From NCBI RefSeq assembly GCF_949987535.1, contig NC_080074.1:43073641-43137640 (forward strand): a stretch of DNA of 64,000 nt. Reading direction: 5' to 3'. Source of the stretch: Balaenoptera acutorostrata. Its lineage: Eukaryota > Chordata > Mammalia > Artiodactyla > Balaenopteridae. Position numbers and translations under genes: made by a program. The notes beneath the pieces are model-generated. The model made no database searches. It worked only from the letters and a program-made list of their open reading frames with translations, and was not told where the DNA came from. The number at the start of each line of letters is the position of its first letter. Position 1 is the first letter of the stretch. Shown here piece after piece: positions 35,077 to 47,239 of the stretch.

Positions 35077-37830
35077 TCATCTGTACCATTTTTCTAGATT
35101 CCACATATATGCGTTAATATATTTGTTTTTCTCTTTCTGACTTACTTCACTCTGTATGACAGTCTCTAGGTCCATCCACATCTCTACAAATGACCCAATT
35201 TCGTTCCTTTTTATGCTTGAGTAATATTCCATTGTATAAATGTACCACATCTTCTTTATCCATTTGTCTGTCGATGAGCATTTAGGTTGCTTCCATGACC
35301 TGGCTATTGTAAATAGTGCTACGATGAACATTGGGGTGCATGTGTCTTTTTGAATTATGGTTTTCTCTGGGTATATGCCCAGTAGTGGGATTGCAGGATC
35401 ATATGGTAATTCTATTTTTAGTTTTTTAAGGAACCTCCATACTGTTCTCCATAGTGGCTGTATCAATTTACATTCCCACCAACAGTGCAAGAGGGTTCCC
35501 TTTTCTCCACACCCTCTCCAGCATTTGTTGTTTGTAGATTTTCTGATGATGCCCATTCTAACTGGTGTGAGGTGATACCTCATTGTAGTTTTGATTTGCA
35601 TTTCTCTAATAATTAGTGATGTTGAGCAGCTTTTCATGTGCTTCTTGGCCATCTGTATGTCTTCTTTGGAGAAGTGTCTATTTAGGTCTTCTGCCCATTT
35701 TTGGATTGGGTTGTTTATTTTTTTAATATTGAGCTGCATGAGCTGTTTGTATATTTTGGAGATTAATCCTTTGTCCGTTGATTCGTTTGCAAATATTTTC
35801 TCCCATTCTGAGGGTTGTCATTTCGTCTTGTTTATGGTTTCCTTTGCTGTGCAAAAGCTTTTAAGTTTCATTAGGTCACATTTGTGTATTTTTGTTTTTA
35901 TTTCCAGTACTCTAGGAGGTGGATCAAAAAAGATGTTGCTGTGACTTATGTCAAAGAGTGTTCTTCCTATGTTTTCCTCTAAGAGTTTGATAGTGTCTGG
36001 TCTTACATTTATGTCTCTAATCCATTTTGAGTTTATTTTTGTGTATGGTGTTAGGGAGTGTTCTGATTTCATTCTTTTACATGTAGCTGTCCAGTTTTCC
36101 CAGCACCACTTATTGAAGAGACTGTCTTTCCTCCATTGTATATCCTTGCCTCCTTTGTCATAGATTAGTTGACCATAGGTGTGTGGGTTTATCTCTGGGC
36201 TTTCTATCTTGTTCCATTGATCTACGTTTCTGTTTTTGTGCCAGTACCATATTGTCTTGATGACTGTAGCTTTGTAGTATAGTCTGAAGTCAGGGAGTCT
36301 GATTCCTCCAGCTCCGTTTTTTTCCCTCAAGACCGCTTTGGCTATTCGGGGTCTTTTGTGTCTCCATACAAATTTTAAGACTTTTTGTTCTAGTTCCGTA
36401 AAAAGTGCCATTGGTAATTTGATAGGGATTGCATTGAATCTGTAGATTGCTTTGGGTAGTATACTCATTTTCACAATGTTGATTCTTCCAATCCAAGAAC
36501 ATGGTATATCTCTCCATCTGTTGGTATCATCTTTAATTTCTTTCATCAGTGTCTTATAGTTTTCTGCATACAGGTCTTTTGTCCCCCTAGGTAGGTTTAT
36601 TCCTAGGTATTTTATTCTTTTTGTGGCAAAGGTAAATGGGAGTGTTTCCTTAATTTCTGTTTCAGATTTTTCATCATTAGTGTATAGGAATGCAAGAGAT
36701 TTCTGTGCATTAATTTTGTATCCTGCAACTTTACCAAATTCACTGATTAGCTCTAGTAGTTTTCTGGTGGCATCTTTAGGATTCTCTATGTATAGTATCA
36801 TGTCATCTGCACACAATGACAGTTTTACTTCTTCTTTTCCAATTTGGGTTCCTTTTATTTCTTTTTCTTCTCTGATTGCCATGGCTAAGACTTCCAAAGC
36901 TATGTTGAATAATAGTGGTGAGAGTGGACATCCTTGTCTTGTTCCTGATCTTTCTCCTTTTTCATTTCTAATTTTATTGATTTGAGTCCTCTCCCTCTTT
37001 TTCTTGACAAGTCTGGCTAATGGTATATCAATTTTGTTTATCTTCTCAAAGAACCAGCTTTTAGTTTTGTTGATCTTTGCTATTGTTTTCTTTGTTTCTA
37101 TTTCATTTATTTCTGCTCTGATATTTATGATTTCTTTCCTTCTGCTAACTTTGGGTTTTGTATGTTCTTCTTTCTCTAGTTCCTTTAGGTGTAAGGTTAG
37201 ATTGTTTATTTGAGATTTTTCTTGTTTCTTGAGGTAGATTTGTATAGCTATAAACTTCCCTCTTAGAACTGCTTTTGCTGCATCCCATAGGTTTTGGATT
37301 GTCGTGTTTTCATTGCCATTTGTCTCTAGGTATTTTTTGATTTCCTTTTTGATTTCTTCAGTGATCTCTTGGTTATTTAGTAGTGTATTGTTTAGCCTCC
37401 ATGTGCTTTTCACGTTTTTTCCCCTGTAATTCATTTCTAATCTCATAGCATTGTGGTCCGAAAACATGCTTGATATGATTTCAATTTTCTTAAATTTACT
37501 GAGGCTTGATTTGTGACCCACGATGTGATCTATCCTGGAGAATGTTCTGTGTGCACTTGAGAAGAAAGTGTAATCTGCTATTTTTGGATGGAATGTCCTA
37601 TAAATATCAATTAAATCTATCTGGTCTATTGTGTCAGTTAAAGCATGTGTTTCCTTATTTATTTTCATTTTGGATGATCTGTCCATTGCTGTAAGTGAGG
37701 TGTTAAAGTCCCCCACTCTTACTGTGTTACTGTCGATTTCCTCTTTTATAGCTGTTAGCAGTTGCCTTATGTATTGGGGTGCTCCTATTTGGGTGCATAT
37801 ATATTTATAATTGTTACATCTTCTTCTTGG
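35077..37830 (-). pseudogene. L1 ORF2, internally deleted
   Basis: Read right to left. The endonuclease N-terminus is frameshifted (about 37790-37965, with a small deletion near 37958). An open frame (37716-35821) runs from [16 protein letters not shown] through the endonuclease SDHNAMRLE motif and then fuses directly to the reverse transcriptase at [17 protein letters not shown]. The segment between (254 codons, including N-terminal RT motifs) is absent, but the frame is preserved. The catalytic motif reads CADD instead of FADD. A single TGA (35818-35820) follows NKTK; the same frame then continues through the zinc-knuckle-like [14 protein letters not shown] region to 35077. Confidence 0.92.
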
Positions 37831-38182
37831 ATTGATCCCTTGTTCATTGTGTAGTGTCCTTCCTTGTCTCTTGTAACATTCTTTATTTTAAAGTCTATTT
37901 TATCTGATATGAGTATTGCTACTCCAGCTTTCTTTTGATTTCCATTTGCATGGAGTATCTTACTTTCAGTCTGTATGTGTCCCTAGGTCTGAAGTGGGTC
38001 TCTTGTAGACAGCATATATATGGGTTTGTTTTTGTATCCATTCAGCAAGCCTGTGTCTTTTGGTTGAAGCATTTAATACATTCACGTTTAAGGTAATTAT
38101 CAATATGTATGTTCCTATGACCATTTTCTTAATTGTTTTGGGTTTGTTTTTGTAGGTCCTTTTCTTCTCTTGTGTTTCCCAC

Positions 38183-39087
38183 TTAGAGAAGTTCCTTTAG
38201 CATTTGTTGTAGAGCTGGTTTGGTGGTGCTGAATTCTCTTAGCTTTTGCTTGTCCATAAAGCTTTTGATTTCTCCATCGAATCTGAATGAGATCCTTGCT
38301 GGGTAGAGTAATCTTGGCTGTAGGTTCTTCCCTTTCATCACTTTAAGTATATCATGCCACTCCCTTCTGGCTTGTAGAGTTTCTGCTGAGAAGTCAGCTG
38401 TTAACCTTATGGGAGTTCCCTTGTTTGTTTTTTGTTGTTTTTCCCTTGCTGCTTTCAATAATTTTTCTTTGTCTTTAATTTTTGCCAATTTGATTACTAT
38501 GTGTCTCGGCGTGTTTCTCCTTGCATTTATCCTGTATGGACTCGCTGCGCTTCCTGGACTTGGGTGGCTATTTCCTTTCCCATGTTAGGGAAGTTTTCAA
38601 CTGTAACCTCTTCAAATATTTTCTCTGGTCCTTCCTCTCTCTCTTCTCCTTCTGGGACCCCTATAATGCGAATGTTGTTGCGTTTAATGTTGTCCCAGAG
38701 GTCTCTTAGGCTGTCTTCATTTCTTTTCATTATTTTTTCTTTATTCTGTTGCACAGCAGTGAATTCCACAATTCTGTCTTCCAGGTCACTTATCCGTTCT
38801 TCTGCCTCAGTTATTCTGCTATTGATTCCTTCTAGTGTATTTTTCATTTCAGTTATTGTATTGTTCATCTCTGTTTGTTTGTTCTTTAATTCTTCTAGGT
38901 CTTTGTTAAACATTTCTTGCATCTTCTCGATCTTTGCCTCCATTCTTTTTCCGAGGTCCTGGATCATCTTCACTATCATTATTCTGAATTCTTTTTCTGG
39001 AAGGTTGCCTATCTGCACTTCATTTAGTTGTTTTCCTGGGATTTTATGTTGTTCCTTCATCTGGTACATAGCCCTCTGCCTTTTCAT
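38183..39087 (-). pseudogene. L1 ORF1, one frameshift
   Basis: Two open segments, 39087-38527 (coiled coil and RRM) and 38488-38183 (C-terminal domain), are separated by a frameshift near 38530. Otherwise close to the intact ORF1 at 6021-6926. Confidence 0.93.
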
Positions 39088-39998
39088 CTTGTCTGTCTTT
39101 CTGTGAATGTGGTTTTTGTTCCACAGGCTGCAGGATTGTAGTTCTTCTTGCTTCTGCTGTCTGCCCTCTGGTGGATGAGGCTATCTAAGAGGCTTGTGCA
39201 TGTTTCCTGATGGGAGGGACTGGTGGTGGGTAGAGTTGACTGTTGCTCTGGTGGGCAGAGCTCAGTAAAACTTTAATCTGCTTGACTGCTGATGGGTGGG
39301 GCTGGGTTCCCTCCCTTTTGGTTGTTTGTCCTGAGGCAACCCAACCCTGGAGCCTACCTGGGCTCTTTGGTGGGGCTAATGGCAGACTCTGGGAGGGCTC
39401 ACGCTAAGGAGTACTTCCCAGAACTTCTGCTGCCAGTGTCCTTGTCCCCACAGTGAGCCACAGCCACCCCCCCCCCCCCGCCTCTGCAGAAGACCCTCCA
39501 ACACTAGCTGGTAGGTCTGGTTGAGTCTCCCCTGGGGTCACTGCTCCTTCCCGTGGGTCCCAATGCGCACACTACTTTGTGTGTGCCCTCCAGAGTGGAG
39601 TCTGTTTCCCCCAGTCCTGTCAAAGTCCTGCAATCAAATCCCACTAGACTTCAAAGTCTGATTCTCTAGGAATTCCTCCTCTCACTGCCGGACCCCCAGT
39701 TTGGGAAGCCTGACTTCCGGCTCAGAACCTTCACTCCAGTGGGTGGACTTCTGTGGTATAAGTGTTCTCCAGTCTGTGAGTCACCCACCCAGCAGTTATG
39801 GGATTTGATTTTACTGTGATTGCACCCCTCCTACCATCTCATTGTGGCTTCTCCTTTGTCTTTGGATGTGGGGTATCTTTTTTGGTGAGTTCCAGTGTCT
39901 TCCTGTCGATGATTGTCCAGCAGCTAGTTGTGATTCTGGTGTTCTCACAAGAGGGAGTGAGAGCACGTCCTTCTACTCCGCCATCTTGGTTCAGGGCC

Positions 39999-40013
39999 TG
40001 TTAACAGAATTTT
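39999..40013. repeat. Target-site duplication, right copy
   Basis: Exact 15-bp repeat of 34849-34863. Confidence 0.95.
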
Positions 40014-40890
40014 AGAACCAGAAGTTAATTTGCAATAATGTCCGAACATACAGGTAGGAATATGTTGCGATGAAGTTTTGGAGATAGGCTAGGTCTGAAG
40101 AAGAAACTTGGAAGTTGTCTGAGTAAAGGTAGTAAATGAGCCTTGATTAAGAATGGAATCTGCAGGAAGAGAGCAGGTAGAGAGAAAACAACAAATAGTT
40201 GAGGATTGAGCATTGGTTAAGGTCACTCACTTATTGAATTGGAGGACCAAGTAGAGGTAGGAAATTTAGGAGACAGGAAGCCAGAGCAGTGGAGTATTTT
40301 AGAAACTAAAGGAGGAGAGGGCTTGCATGGAAAGGAGGAGAGGGCTTGCGTGGTGGAAGGGCTGATATAATTAAATATATGCAAGGAGGATAAGAACTGT
40401 GAAAAAGCCCCAGAACATGTCTGAGAAGACTTCACAGGTTGGCAGATTGATTGTAATTTCCTGAAGCCTCGGGATTTTTTTTTAAGGATTTAGTTTCCAG
40501 TGTACACATACTGGTAAACATACTATTGCACTTTTTTTTTTTTTGCTACTTTTTAAAAGATTAATGCACCACTTAATTCATTTGATAAACTGTGCGTGCT
40601 CTCTAGATTCAGATTCAGGTATACGAAATTAAATCACTCCTGAGAAAATTTGTCTTTTTTTAGATCTTGCCATTTACAGAAGTTGCTGAAGTTCAAGAGA
40701 CAGAGAGTAATATATGGTATGGTATTATGTTCAAAATGTTAACATTTTTGTATTTTTTTTCAGGATTTCAAGTTAGATTCTTAAAATATATTTTCCACTA
40801 TGTTTAATCATAGATGATTATGCCATTATAAAACATAGCTAATATAGATTGAAAAGACCACTTTGAAAATTGCGTTTTCATTTTTCCAAT
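40014..40890. other. Unassigned intronic sequence
   Basis: No gene. Includes a 23-bp-period tandem duplication at about 40308-40352 (aaaggaggagagggcttgc twice). Confidence 0.45.
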
Positions 40891-40894
40891 ATGT

Positions 40895-41410
40895 AAATAG
40901 ATTTAATCTTTTTTGACTATAAAAATAATGCATACCAATGTGGCATATTTAAACAATAAAGGAAAATATAATAAATAAAATTCTACCTTCTAGAGGTAAC
41001 CACTGTTTTTATTTTGGTGGCATATGTGTATTCATATGTGTATATCTTACATATGAAATTTCATAAAAGTGGAGTCATATCATAGAAACTTCTTTATAAC
41101 CTAATTAAAAAAAAATTTTATTTTACTGAAGTATAGTTGATTTACAATGTTGTGTTAATTTCTGCTGTATAGCAAAGTGATTCAGTATAACCTACTTTTA
41201 AAAGCCAATATATAATGAATGTTTTTCAGTCCCTGAAAAAAAGGACCAAACTATGATGACTACATAGTATTTTATTATGTGAATGTATTATTATTTATTT
41301 AATTCCCTGTTTTAAGTAGATTACTATAAATGATGTTATAAATATCCTTGAACACATCTTTTAGTATACATTTGTAGTGGTGGAATTGCTGTATCAAAAA
41401 TGTAACTGCT
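40895..41410 (-). mobile_element. Old L1M, antisense, with nested young L1 3' fragment
   Basis: Old L1 phrases (tctaccttctagaggtaacc, gtggtggaattgctgtatc). A ~85-bp L1 3' end (41104-41187: actgaagtatagttgattta) is inserted, flanked by tataaccta on both sides. Confidence 0.65.
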
Positions 41411-41669
41411 TGGAAGATCAGATCAGATCATATTCTGTAACAGCGATAAACTCTAGTCCCAGAAAAATATTCCCTTAAAATCTCTCCTGTAAAACTCAGG
41501 GATAAAATGTGCACATGTGTGTTTTGCAAACGATTGCAGGAATATGAAAAAATTCATTTAAGTGTGGAGTGATGACTCCTGTTTAAAGAGCAAACAGATC
41601 TCAGCTGTGTTGTATATCCCTCATTGACGTTTCTTACTCGAAGAGCCAAAGATAGCACTAAGGAGAACA

Positions 41670-42002
41670 TTCTTTTTTTTTTTTTAATTTTCTGTTTTTT
41701 AAAAAATTTATTCTACTTATTTTTTTTTTTTAATTTTTGGCTGCACTGGGTCTGTGCTGCTGTGTGCTGGCTTCCTCTAGTTGCAGCGAGCGGGGGCTAC
41801 TCTTCGTGTTGGTGTGCGGGCTTCTCACTGCGGTGGCTTCTCTTGTTGCGGAGCACGGGCTCTAGGTGCGTGGGCTTCAGTAATCGTGGCGCACGGGCTT
41901 AGTTGCTCCGCAGCATGTGGGATCTTCCTGGACCAGGGCTCGAACCCGTGTCCCCTGCATTGGCAGGTGGATTCTTCACCACTTCACCACCAGGGAAGTC
42001 CA
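41670..42002 (-). mobile_element. CHR-type tRNA-Glu SINE
   Basis: Head at right (complement of gacttccctggtggtg), long T-rich tail at left. No clear TSD found, unlike the other SINEs here. Confidence 0.92.
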
Positions 42003-43405
42003 AGCGCTCTTTAGATGTTTTATATAATTCTTCTTCAGCATTGTGGCTTCCGAGAGCCCACTGAAGTAGGATTGCTTCTCTGAGTACAACTTGATCAACT
42101 GTATTGGGGGAAGAGGTGCCATCTGCTTGAAGTTTTATTTTTAAGCTCTACTCACATCAGTGCTTGATAAGCTATTTGTACTTTCTCTTAAGCTCAACAG
42201 GTAAGTCAAATCAATAAAACAGGGAGGTGCTGTGCTAAAGGCAATGAAATCAAGCTATAGACCTCATGGTTTTGTTTCTGTATTATATATATAGGGTGGC
42301 CATCTGTCCTGGATTGCTCAGGACTGAGGGGTTTCTCAGGTTGAAGGGTGTGATTATGAACTTCTACCTCTTCCTTTACATTTCTTAAAGATCACAAGTT
42401 TTATGCTAATTATAGATGGCATGGCAAATATTTAGAAGTACATTAAAGTAAAATCACATTTTTTGTATTATGCTCTTTTCCTGATATTTGTAGACTAAAA
42501 TCAGTAAAGATTTAGATAATGGCTATATTTCATGCTTTTATTTAGAGTACTGGTAGTATGCTATTGAATACTAAGTAGAAAAATTCTAAGCATGTTACTA
42601 TTTTGTTATTTTTCAGCTCATGCTTTCTGCCAAAGTAGAAAATTTATTTATATGATAAAAAATTTGAGATGACTGTATGGACATTGTTCAAGGGATAATT
42701 GTAAACATGATAAGTTGCTCAGAGAGAGAAAATGTTTCTGTCATATCTTAAATGCTCTTTTTCTGAACAAGCTGAGGAGAAAGTTCCTGGATTCTTTGAG
42801 ATTCTAGTAGTATTTTGGTTCTCTAACAAAAGCCAAGAAGAGTGGCTAGCTTTTTATTTTTTAAAATATCTTAAAAGGTACTTGTATAGAGCATTTCCAC
42901 ATCAGTACTTCCACATCGTCTTTCTTCATGGGTCATACAACATGGAACTGCACAAATTAGGCCCACTCCTAAAAGCAGTAAGAATAAGAAGTGTAGTGTG
43001 CAGTTCAGCAGTGTGTAGAAGACCTCAATCATGCCAGTTACTTGGTAAAATTGATATGGAATCTTCAATTACTTATATCTTGTTTCCCAGTTAGCATCAC
43101 TTGCAAATAATTCTGGGAGGATGATTTCACTTGCATCTCAACTTAATGCCTTTTTATCCACATCCTTCTGGGAAAGGTTTCTGAAGTGAAGCTTATTTTT
43201 CATTGTGTTTCTGCTTCTATTTGTAGTGTTTCAGCTTAATTCTTAGTTCTGTTGTTCCATTATAATATATGTTATCTGGAGGCTGTTCTTTTATTCTGTG
43301 GCATTTTTCTATCTCCTGTGATGAAGCCATTCAGATCATATACCCTAACTATCACACATACCGTAATTTATACTATTTTCTTACCAACCTAAACCTTTCC
43401 CTGTA
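42003..43405. other. Unique intronic sequence
   Basis: Nothing recognised. Confidence 0.45.
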
Positions 43406-43492
43406 CAGGTCTGTGTGTCTAGCTGCCTACTTGACATTTTTACTTAGATGTCTGACAGGCATTTCAAACTTAACCTATTCCAAACTGAGCTA

Positions 43493-43860
43493 CAGTTGGC
43501 CCTCCATATCCGAGGGTTCTGCATCCACAGATTTAGCCAACTGCAGATGGAAAATATTTGGGGGAAAAAAATTCCAGAAAGTTCCAAAAAGCAAAACTTG
43601 GATTTGCCACATGCTATAAGCTATTTATATAGCATTTTCATTGTATTTACAACTATTTACATAGCATTTACTTTGAATTAGCTATTATAAGTAATCTAGA
43701 GATGATATAAAGTATATATAGGAGGATATACATGGGTTATATACAGATACTACACCATTTTATATAAGGGACTTGAGCATCCGCAGATTTTGGTATTGTG
43801 GTGGGGTGGGTGTGGGAGGTGTCTTGGAACCAGTTCTCTCCGGATACCAAGGGATGATTG
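43493..43860 (+). mobile_element. Tigger-type MITE nested in L2
   Basis: Terminal inverted repeats (cagttggccctccatatcc left; ggataccaagggatgattg right) with TA on each side. Confidence 0.8.
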
Positions 43861-44680
43861 TACCTATATTTCTCCCTGTAAACTAGCTTGTCTCACTGTC
43901 TTTTCATCTCAGATTTTGGCAGTTCATCCTTCCAGGTGCTCAGACTCCAACACTTGACATCATTTTGATTCCTTTTTTTCTTTTACCTCATGCTTGGCCT
44001 GTTTGGAAATCCTGTTGACCTTACCTTCAAAACATATTTAGAACTTAACTACTTCTCATCACTCTCACTGCCCCCATCTTGGTCCAAGTTTCCTTCATCT
44101 CTCCCCTAGATTATTGCAGTAACCTCTGAACTGATAATACCGTTGTCCCTCTGGTCTATTCTCAACATAGCAGCCAGAGCAGTCCTGTTAAAACATAATC
44201 ATGTATGTTAGTCCTTTTCTCAGAACTATCCAGTGGCCCCCTATTTCATCCAGAATAAAACAGAAGCCTTGGCTAGTTCCTATAAAGTCCTACAGCTGTT
44301 TGCTTCTTTGATTTCATCTGCTACTCTCCTACTTGCCTTGTTTCCAGCCCTCTGGCCTTTTCACTATTCTCCAAACACTCCAGTCTTGCTCTCCAAGTAC
44401 TCTACTCTGTACTTGATCCTCCCCTCTCCCTGGAGTACTCTTCCCCTTTAAGGCTTTATGGTAAGTTTCCTCATTTTGTTCAGTCAGCTTGGTAGTGAAG
44501 CCTTCTTAGGCCACCCTATCTAAAACTTTAACTCCATCTTCCCTAACATTTTATGTCTTCATTTTCTACTTATTTTTCCTTAGTATTTATACTATATAAT
44601 ATACATCAAAATTTTACTTGTTTATTATGTTATTGTTTTTCTTCCCTACTAGAACATAACGACCACAAGGACAGGATTTT

Positions 44681-44742
44681 TGTCTGTTGTGTTCACTGCT
44701 ATATTTCTCAGTGTCTGTTGTGTTCACTGCTATATTTCTCAG
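44681..44742. repeat. 31-bp tandem duplication
   Basis: Two identical copies of a unit starting tgtctgttgtgttcactgc. Confidence 0.97.
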
Positions 44743-44814
44743 GTAATGGTACCTGTCTATATAGTAGGTACTCAGTGAATATTTGGATGGATGGATGGAT
44801 GATGGATCAATGAT

Positions 44815-45350
44815 AAGAATAGACAGTGTTTACTTTGATTATTCTCCAGTGCCTCAGTCTGAGAAAAATATTGGATTAATACAATACATTCAGGTTTATA
44901 TGACACCAATATGCCTGAGGATATAATGTTGAAAGCATAATTTGAAATAAATGTTCAGAAGCTGTTGTATATGCTAGGGATTATTTTCTGGGAGTAAATA
45001 TATAAGGAGTACAGCTGCACAGAAGATGACATAGTGCCTTTAATCAACAAAATCTGAGAATTATATCATACAGAACTGTACAATGAAAGCGAACTTGATC
45101 TTTTATCCTAAGTAGAAGACCAGCTCAAAAGCTTCAAATGTGAGTGGCCTTTGTGAAATTAAATACTCTTAACTATGTAAATATGGTTAGGATCATTGCT
45201 TTCCTTTAGGAAGTTACAGGTAAATCTAGGGAAACTGGTAATTATTCATATCAGTACAGGAAGATTTTTCTAAAAGATGTCTATGAAGGATTTGTAAAGT
45301 TTGCAATAGTTGTCTCTGTCAGGTTCCGAACTTCCTTCAGTTTTCCAATA
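44815..45350. other. Unique intronic sequence
   Basis: Nothing recognised. Confidence 0.45.
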
Positions 45351-45351
45351 T

Positions 45352-45870
45352 TGTATTAGTTATTTATTGGTATATAACAAATCATCCCAAAATTAAATGG
45401 TAGAAAACAAGCATTTATTATCTTACAATTTCAGTGAGTCAGGAATTTAAGAGCAGCTTTGCTAGGTGTCTCTAGCTCAAAATCTTTCATATGGTTGCAA
45501 TCAAGCTACTGGAGAGTGGGAGCTGCCGCTGAGGGGGTCAGGGGAGGCGGGAGAGTCATTTCCAAGGTCACTTAGGGTTTGTGGACAGACCTCAGTTCCT
45601 TTGCCTCATGGGCCTTTTTACAGGGTTGCCTCATGATGCAGCAGCTGGCTTTCCCCAGGATGATCTATCTAGGAGAGAGCAAGAGACCGCAAACAAGATT
45701 GAAGTCATAGTCTTATTACAGTCTAATTTTGGAAATGACATCCTTTCACCTCTGCCATTTTCTGTTCATTAGAAGTGATTCAGCAAGTCCAGTATATGCT
45801 CAAAGAGAGGGGATTATACACCAAAAAGTGGGGATCACTGGGGCCATTTTAGAAGCTGCCTGCCACAAAT
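45352..45870 (+). mobile_element. Probable ERVL-type LTR
   Basis: tattagttatttattggtat, atttattatcttacaatttc and a terminus near gccattttagaagctgcctg resemble a mammalian LTR. Family uncertain. Confidence 0.45.
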
Positions 45871-45874
45871 ACTT

Positions 45875-47190
45875 TAATCTCTTCCCACATGCTTGCTAGC
45901 TGTAATGGATTTGAGCACAATTATTTCGTTGTCACTAAAGCTGTATTTTTTTTTTATTTTACCTGTGAAACTGAAATCAGTTTATAGAAGAATGAATTAA
46001 AATGGACAACTAGAAAAAATGAATAGAGCAAATGCCTTTAAAGGCATTAGAACATAATTTTAAGCGTTGTGAAATAACCATCACTTTAGGGAAGTAACAG
46101 GGCCAAGATATTTTTTTTTCCCTAGGAGACAACAGAAGCCCCAAAGCAAACAACTGCTACTTTTTTTTTTTTTTTTTTTTTTTGGTCAAAACCAGTTAAG
46201 ATTCCCCATTCCCTTTAAATAAGACCAAACAACAATGTCATTAGTGGTGGGAACTTTTTGTTTGTTTCTTTCTTCACTTCTGATACGTTTCCATGTTTGG
46301 TATTTGAAATGAAGGAGAGAACTAAGGACTCTGTTCCTGCCAAGGGAGACCAAAGCACTTGTCTATAGGTGACATTTAGTGTAATGCTGTTTATTAAAAT
46401 AGTTACTACACAAAGGTCAGCAGTCTTTTTCCTGTTTCTTTTAGTTGATTGCAAGTTAATCATTTAAGAATTGGATCTTCTGACTTCCTAGAGACTAGTA
46501 GCTCTAGATTATATGCTTGATATTAGTGGGTCCTAAGAAAGTTTTGTCTAACTTAATAAAATTTATTGTTCTTCTAATCAATACTCCTCTTTGTTTTTTT
46601 GCCATTTGAGAAAAAAATTTGTTCCACTTTGTTGATGTCTCTGTAAAAGCTCTTTGCACATGCTTGGCATAATATAAGCACTCAGTAAACTCCTTTCTTT
46701 ATGTAGAAGAAGCAGCCTGAATTTCTATGTAGTGTTAAGTGCTTTCATGGCATGCAGGACTAATATTTAATAGTGCATGGGTGTTATATATTTTTAAGCC
46801 ACTTGAATTTAAAGAATGAATAACTTTTTGGCTGTCCTTTACATTTCTAAATAATTTTTTGTCACTCCTAACCCATATCTCGAATTATAGTTGAAAGTAA
46901 TTTTTCACTTGAGTAATTTTCAAAACAAAATACTTGGGTGATTTCATTTTTCTCTTTCCACCTTCATTTTCCAAAATTAAAGCAAACAGTGCCTAATCCA
47001 AGGTCTTTTTATGTGTGGAAAAGAAAATCCCTTGCGAATTATGATTATTAGAATTGATATGCATGTGCTTTCTACTTATAAACTAATGCTGTTTTCCTTG
47101 TCCTTTTGTTTCACTGCTGCTTCAATCCTGATACATTTTGCTTCTTCCTGGTTTGGATTGTATTTGTTTGCTGCTCAATTACCCTGCATT
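45875..47190. other. Mostly unique sequence upstream of the microexon
   Basis: Contains a T23 tract at about 46160-46182. No recognised repeat or additional exon. Confidence 0.45.
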
Positions 47191-47195
47191 AAAAG

Positions 47196-47232
47196 CTTCT
47201 TGGTGATAGCAAAGATGTCCTTGGGCCATCAA
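47196..47232 (+). CDS. OSBPL8: OSBPL8 37-nt coding microexon
   Basis: The exon reads LLGDSKDVLGPS plus the first base of a Thr codon. It enters in phase 0 after the previous exon and leaves in phase 1, exactly as the third exon requires. It matches the ORP8 N-terminal segment remembered from human protein (SLLGDSKDVLGPSTV). The donor GTAAGT (47233) is strong. The acceptor is weak: the upstream tract ends CTGCATTAAAAG, so the pyrimidine run is interrupted by purines. At 37 nt it is not a multiple of three, so skipping shifts the frame. Weak acceptor and small size make it a natural candidate for alternative splicing. Confidence 0.88.
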
Positions 47233-47239
47233 GTAAGTA

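Larger units (their letters stand above)
34864..39998 (-). mobile_element. Near-full-length L1 with internal ORF2 deletion
   Basis: Both ends present: A-rich tail at left, 5' UTR ending near 39998 at right, and an exact 15-bp TSD. At 5,135 bp it is shorter than the copy at 1050-7823 mainly because 762 bp of ORF2 are missing and there is no 3' transduction. ORF1 and ORF2 are both damaged, so it cannot move by itself. Confidence 0.96.
43410..44810 (+). mobile_element. L2 element, sense, split by a Tigger MITE
   Basis: L2 phrases flank the insertion: cttgacatttttacttagatg on the left, then cctactagaacataacgacc and gtaggtactcagtgaatatttggatgg at the 3' end. Contains a 31-bp tandem duplication (44681-44742). 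Confidence 0.8.
17710..47195 (+). other. OSBPL8: OSBPL8 intron between first coding exon and microexon (~29.5 kb)
   Basis: Bounded by donor GTGAGT at 17710 and an acceptor AAAAG ending 47195. Phase 0. It holds L2, MIR, Tigger, ERVL-LTR, L1M, hAT, two SINEs and the near-full-length L1 at 34864-39998. No further host exon was recognised inside. Confidence 0.8.

Noticed and set aside
35818..37716. 632-codon open frame as a novel fusion protein
   Set aside because: It is an internally deleted L1 ORF2: endonuclease and RT pieces of the same element joined in frame.
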